Assembly: GCF_035918155.1 (NCBI RefSeq)
Contig: NZ_CP109327.1
Span: 6,324,001 to 6,388,000, forward strand
DNA length: 64,000 bases
Source: Streptomyces sp. NBC_01591
GTDB taxonomy: Bacteria > Actinomycetota > Actinomycetes > Streptomycetales > Streptomycetaceae
Direction of reading: 5' to 3'
This document shows, one piece after another, positions 63,532 through 64,000 of the stretch; within the stretch, counting starts at the first letter, position 1, and the number at the start of each line of letters is the position of its first letter. A program made the position numbers and the translations under genes. The notes below the pieces were generated by a model. It saw only the letters and a list, made by a program, of their open reading frames with translations. It searched no databases and was not told where the DNA came from.

Positions 63532-64000
63532 ATGAGCGGAAAAGGACGTACGGGGGACGGCCACGGTCGGCTCGGCAGCATGCTGTCGGGGCTGGCCGTG
63601 GCCGTCGGCTGTGTGCTCTTCCTCGGCGGGTTCGCCTGGGGGGCGGTGGTCTACAAGCCGTACACGGTGCCGACCGAGTCGATGACGCCGACGGTGCACG
63701 CCGGTGACCGGATACTCGCGCAGCGGATCGACGGCAGCGAGGTGCACCGCGGCGACGTGGTCGTCTTCACCGATCCCACGTGGGACGCCAACCTGCCGAT
63801 GGTGAAGCGGGTCGTCGGGATCGGCGGCGACAAGATCGCCTGCTGCGGGAAGGACGGCCGGCTCACGGTCAACGGCAAGCCCCTTGACGAACCGTATCTG
63901 CACACGAAGGGCCGCGCCTCGGCCGAGAACTTCACGGCGGAGGTGCCCAAGGGGCAGCTCTTCCTGCTGGGTGACGAACGCACAGCCTCACTGGACTCCC
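63532..64000 (+). CDS. sipZ: Type I signal peptidase, SipZ-like, 3'-truncated by window edge
   Basis: About 156 residues are visible. The N-terminal helix (LAVAVGCVLFLGGFAWGAVVY) precedes the catalytic Ser in VPTESMTPT; the Lys is in VKRVVGIGGD, and the signature LLGDERTASLDS is reached just before the window end. It is the most divergent of the five, with TESM instead of SGSM/SDSM and GDER in place of GDHR, as in SipZ. The start ATG at 63532 has GGGGGCG upstream. Confidence 0.88.
   Translation, partial: MSGKGRTGDGHGRLGSMLSGLAVAVGCVLFLGGFAWGAVVYKPYTVPTESMTPTVHAGDRILAQRIDGSEVHRGDVVVFTDPTWDANLPMVKRVVGIGGDKIACCGKDGRLTVNGKPLDEPYLHTKGRASAENFTAEVPKGQLFLLGDERTASLDS

Overview
The window is high-GC chromosomal DNA of a Streptomyces species. 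Codons end almost always in G or C, GTG starts are common, and several marker genes are Streptomyces-specific (nsdA, the ndgR-leuCD pair, a lysine-tailed HupS, a cluster of sip signal peptidases). From memory, gene order follows the core region of S. coelicolor from about SCO5547 (gltX) to SCO5599 (sipZ). I could not check this by alignment.

Layout. 1-4.1 kb: the 3' part of gltX, a HAD hydrolase, an array of six tRNA genes (Gln-Glu-Glu-Glu-Gln-Glu) built from exact duplications, a MerR regulator facing a perfect palindrome, and a DUF4188 gene cut by an in-frame TAG. 4.2-8.3 kb: ndgR divergent from leuCD, a small conserved gene and hupS. 8.4-15.7 kb: fbiD (cofactor F420), plsC-gpsA (phospholipid precursors), ddlA (peptidoglycan), a DUF3515 lipoprotein, a stand-alone Lrp/AsnC sensor domain, thiL-thiD (thiamine) and rpmB. 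16-25 kb: a DAK2/FakA-like protein, a two-gene Hsp90-paralogue/TPR operon, and recG. 25-36.8 kb: rsmD, coaD, a DivIVA-like coiled-coil protein, DUF177-rpmF-rnc, mutM, a palindromic MITE-like element, an HxlR regulator, a secreted CAP protein, acyP, a small coiled-coil gene and smc. 37-45 kb: glcP (glucose permease), an LLM oxidoreductase, an NCS1 permease, ftsY, a Prim-Pol-like protein and nsdA. 45.3-49.5 kb: the nitrogen operon amtB-glnK-glnD behind a likely GlnR box. 49.6-64 kb: ffh, ftsH, a methyltransferase, an archaeal/eukaryotic-type proS, a SprT-like protein, rpsP-khpA-rimM-trmD-rplS, and five consecutive type I signal peptidase genes, the last one cut by the window end.

Most of the window is housekeeping. 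ffh and ftsY (protein targeting), the sip genes (signal peptide removal) and ftsH (membrane protein quality control) form one secretion theme. The ribosome theme is rpmB, rpmF, rnc, rsmD, rpsP, khpA, rimM, trmD and rplS. Smc, HupS, RecG and MutM serve chromosome structure and repair.

The best candidates for something undescribed are: the Hsp90 paralogue translationally coupled to a 986-residue TPR protein that carries a Cys/His cluster; a roughly 157 bp inverted-repeat element inserted exactly at the overlapping stop codons of mutM and an HxlR gene; a segment of the Smc hinge whose codon signature lies in another frame that encodes a possible 50-residue membrane peptide; the expanded signal-peptidase cluster; and the probable second prolyl-tRNA synthetase.
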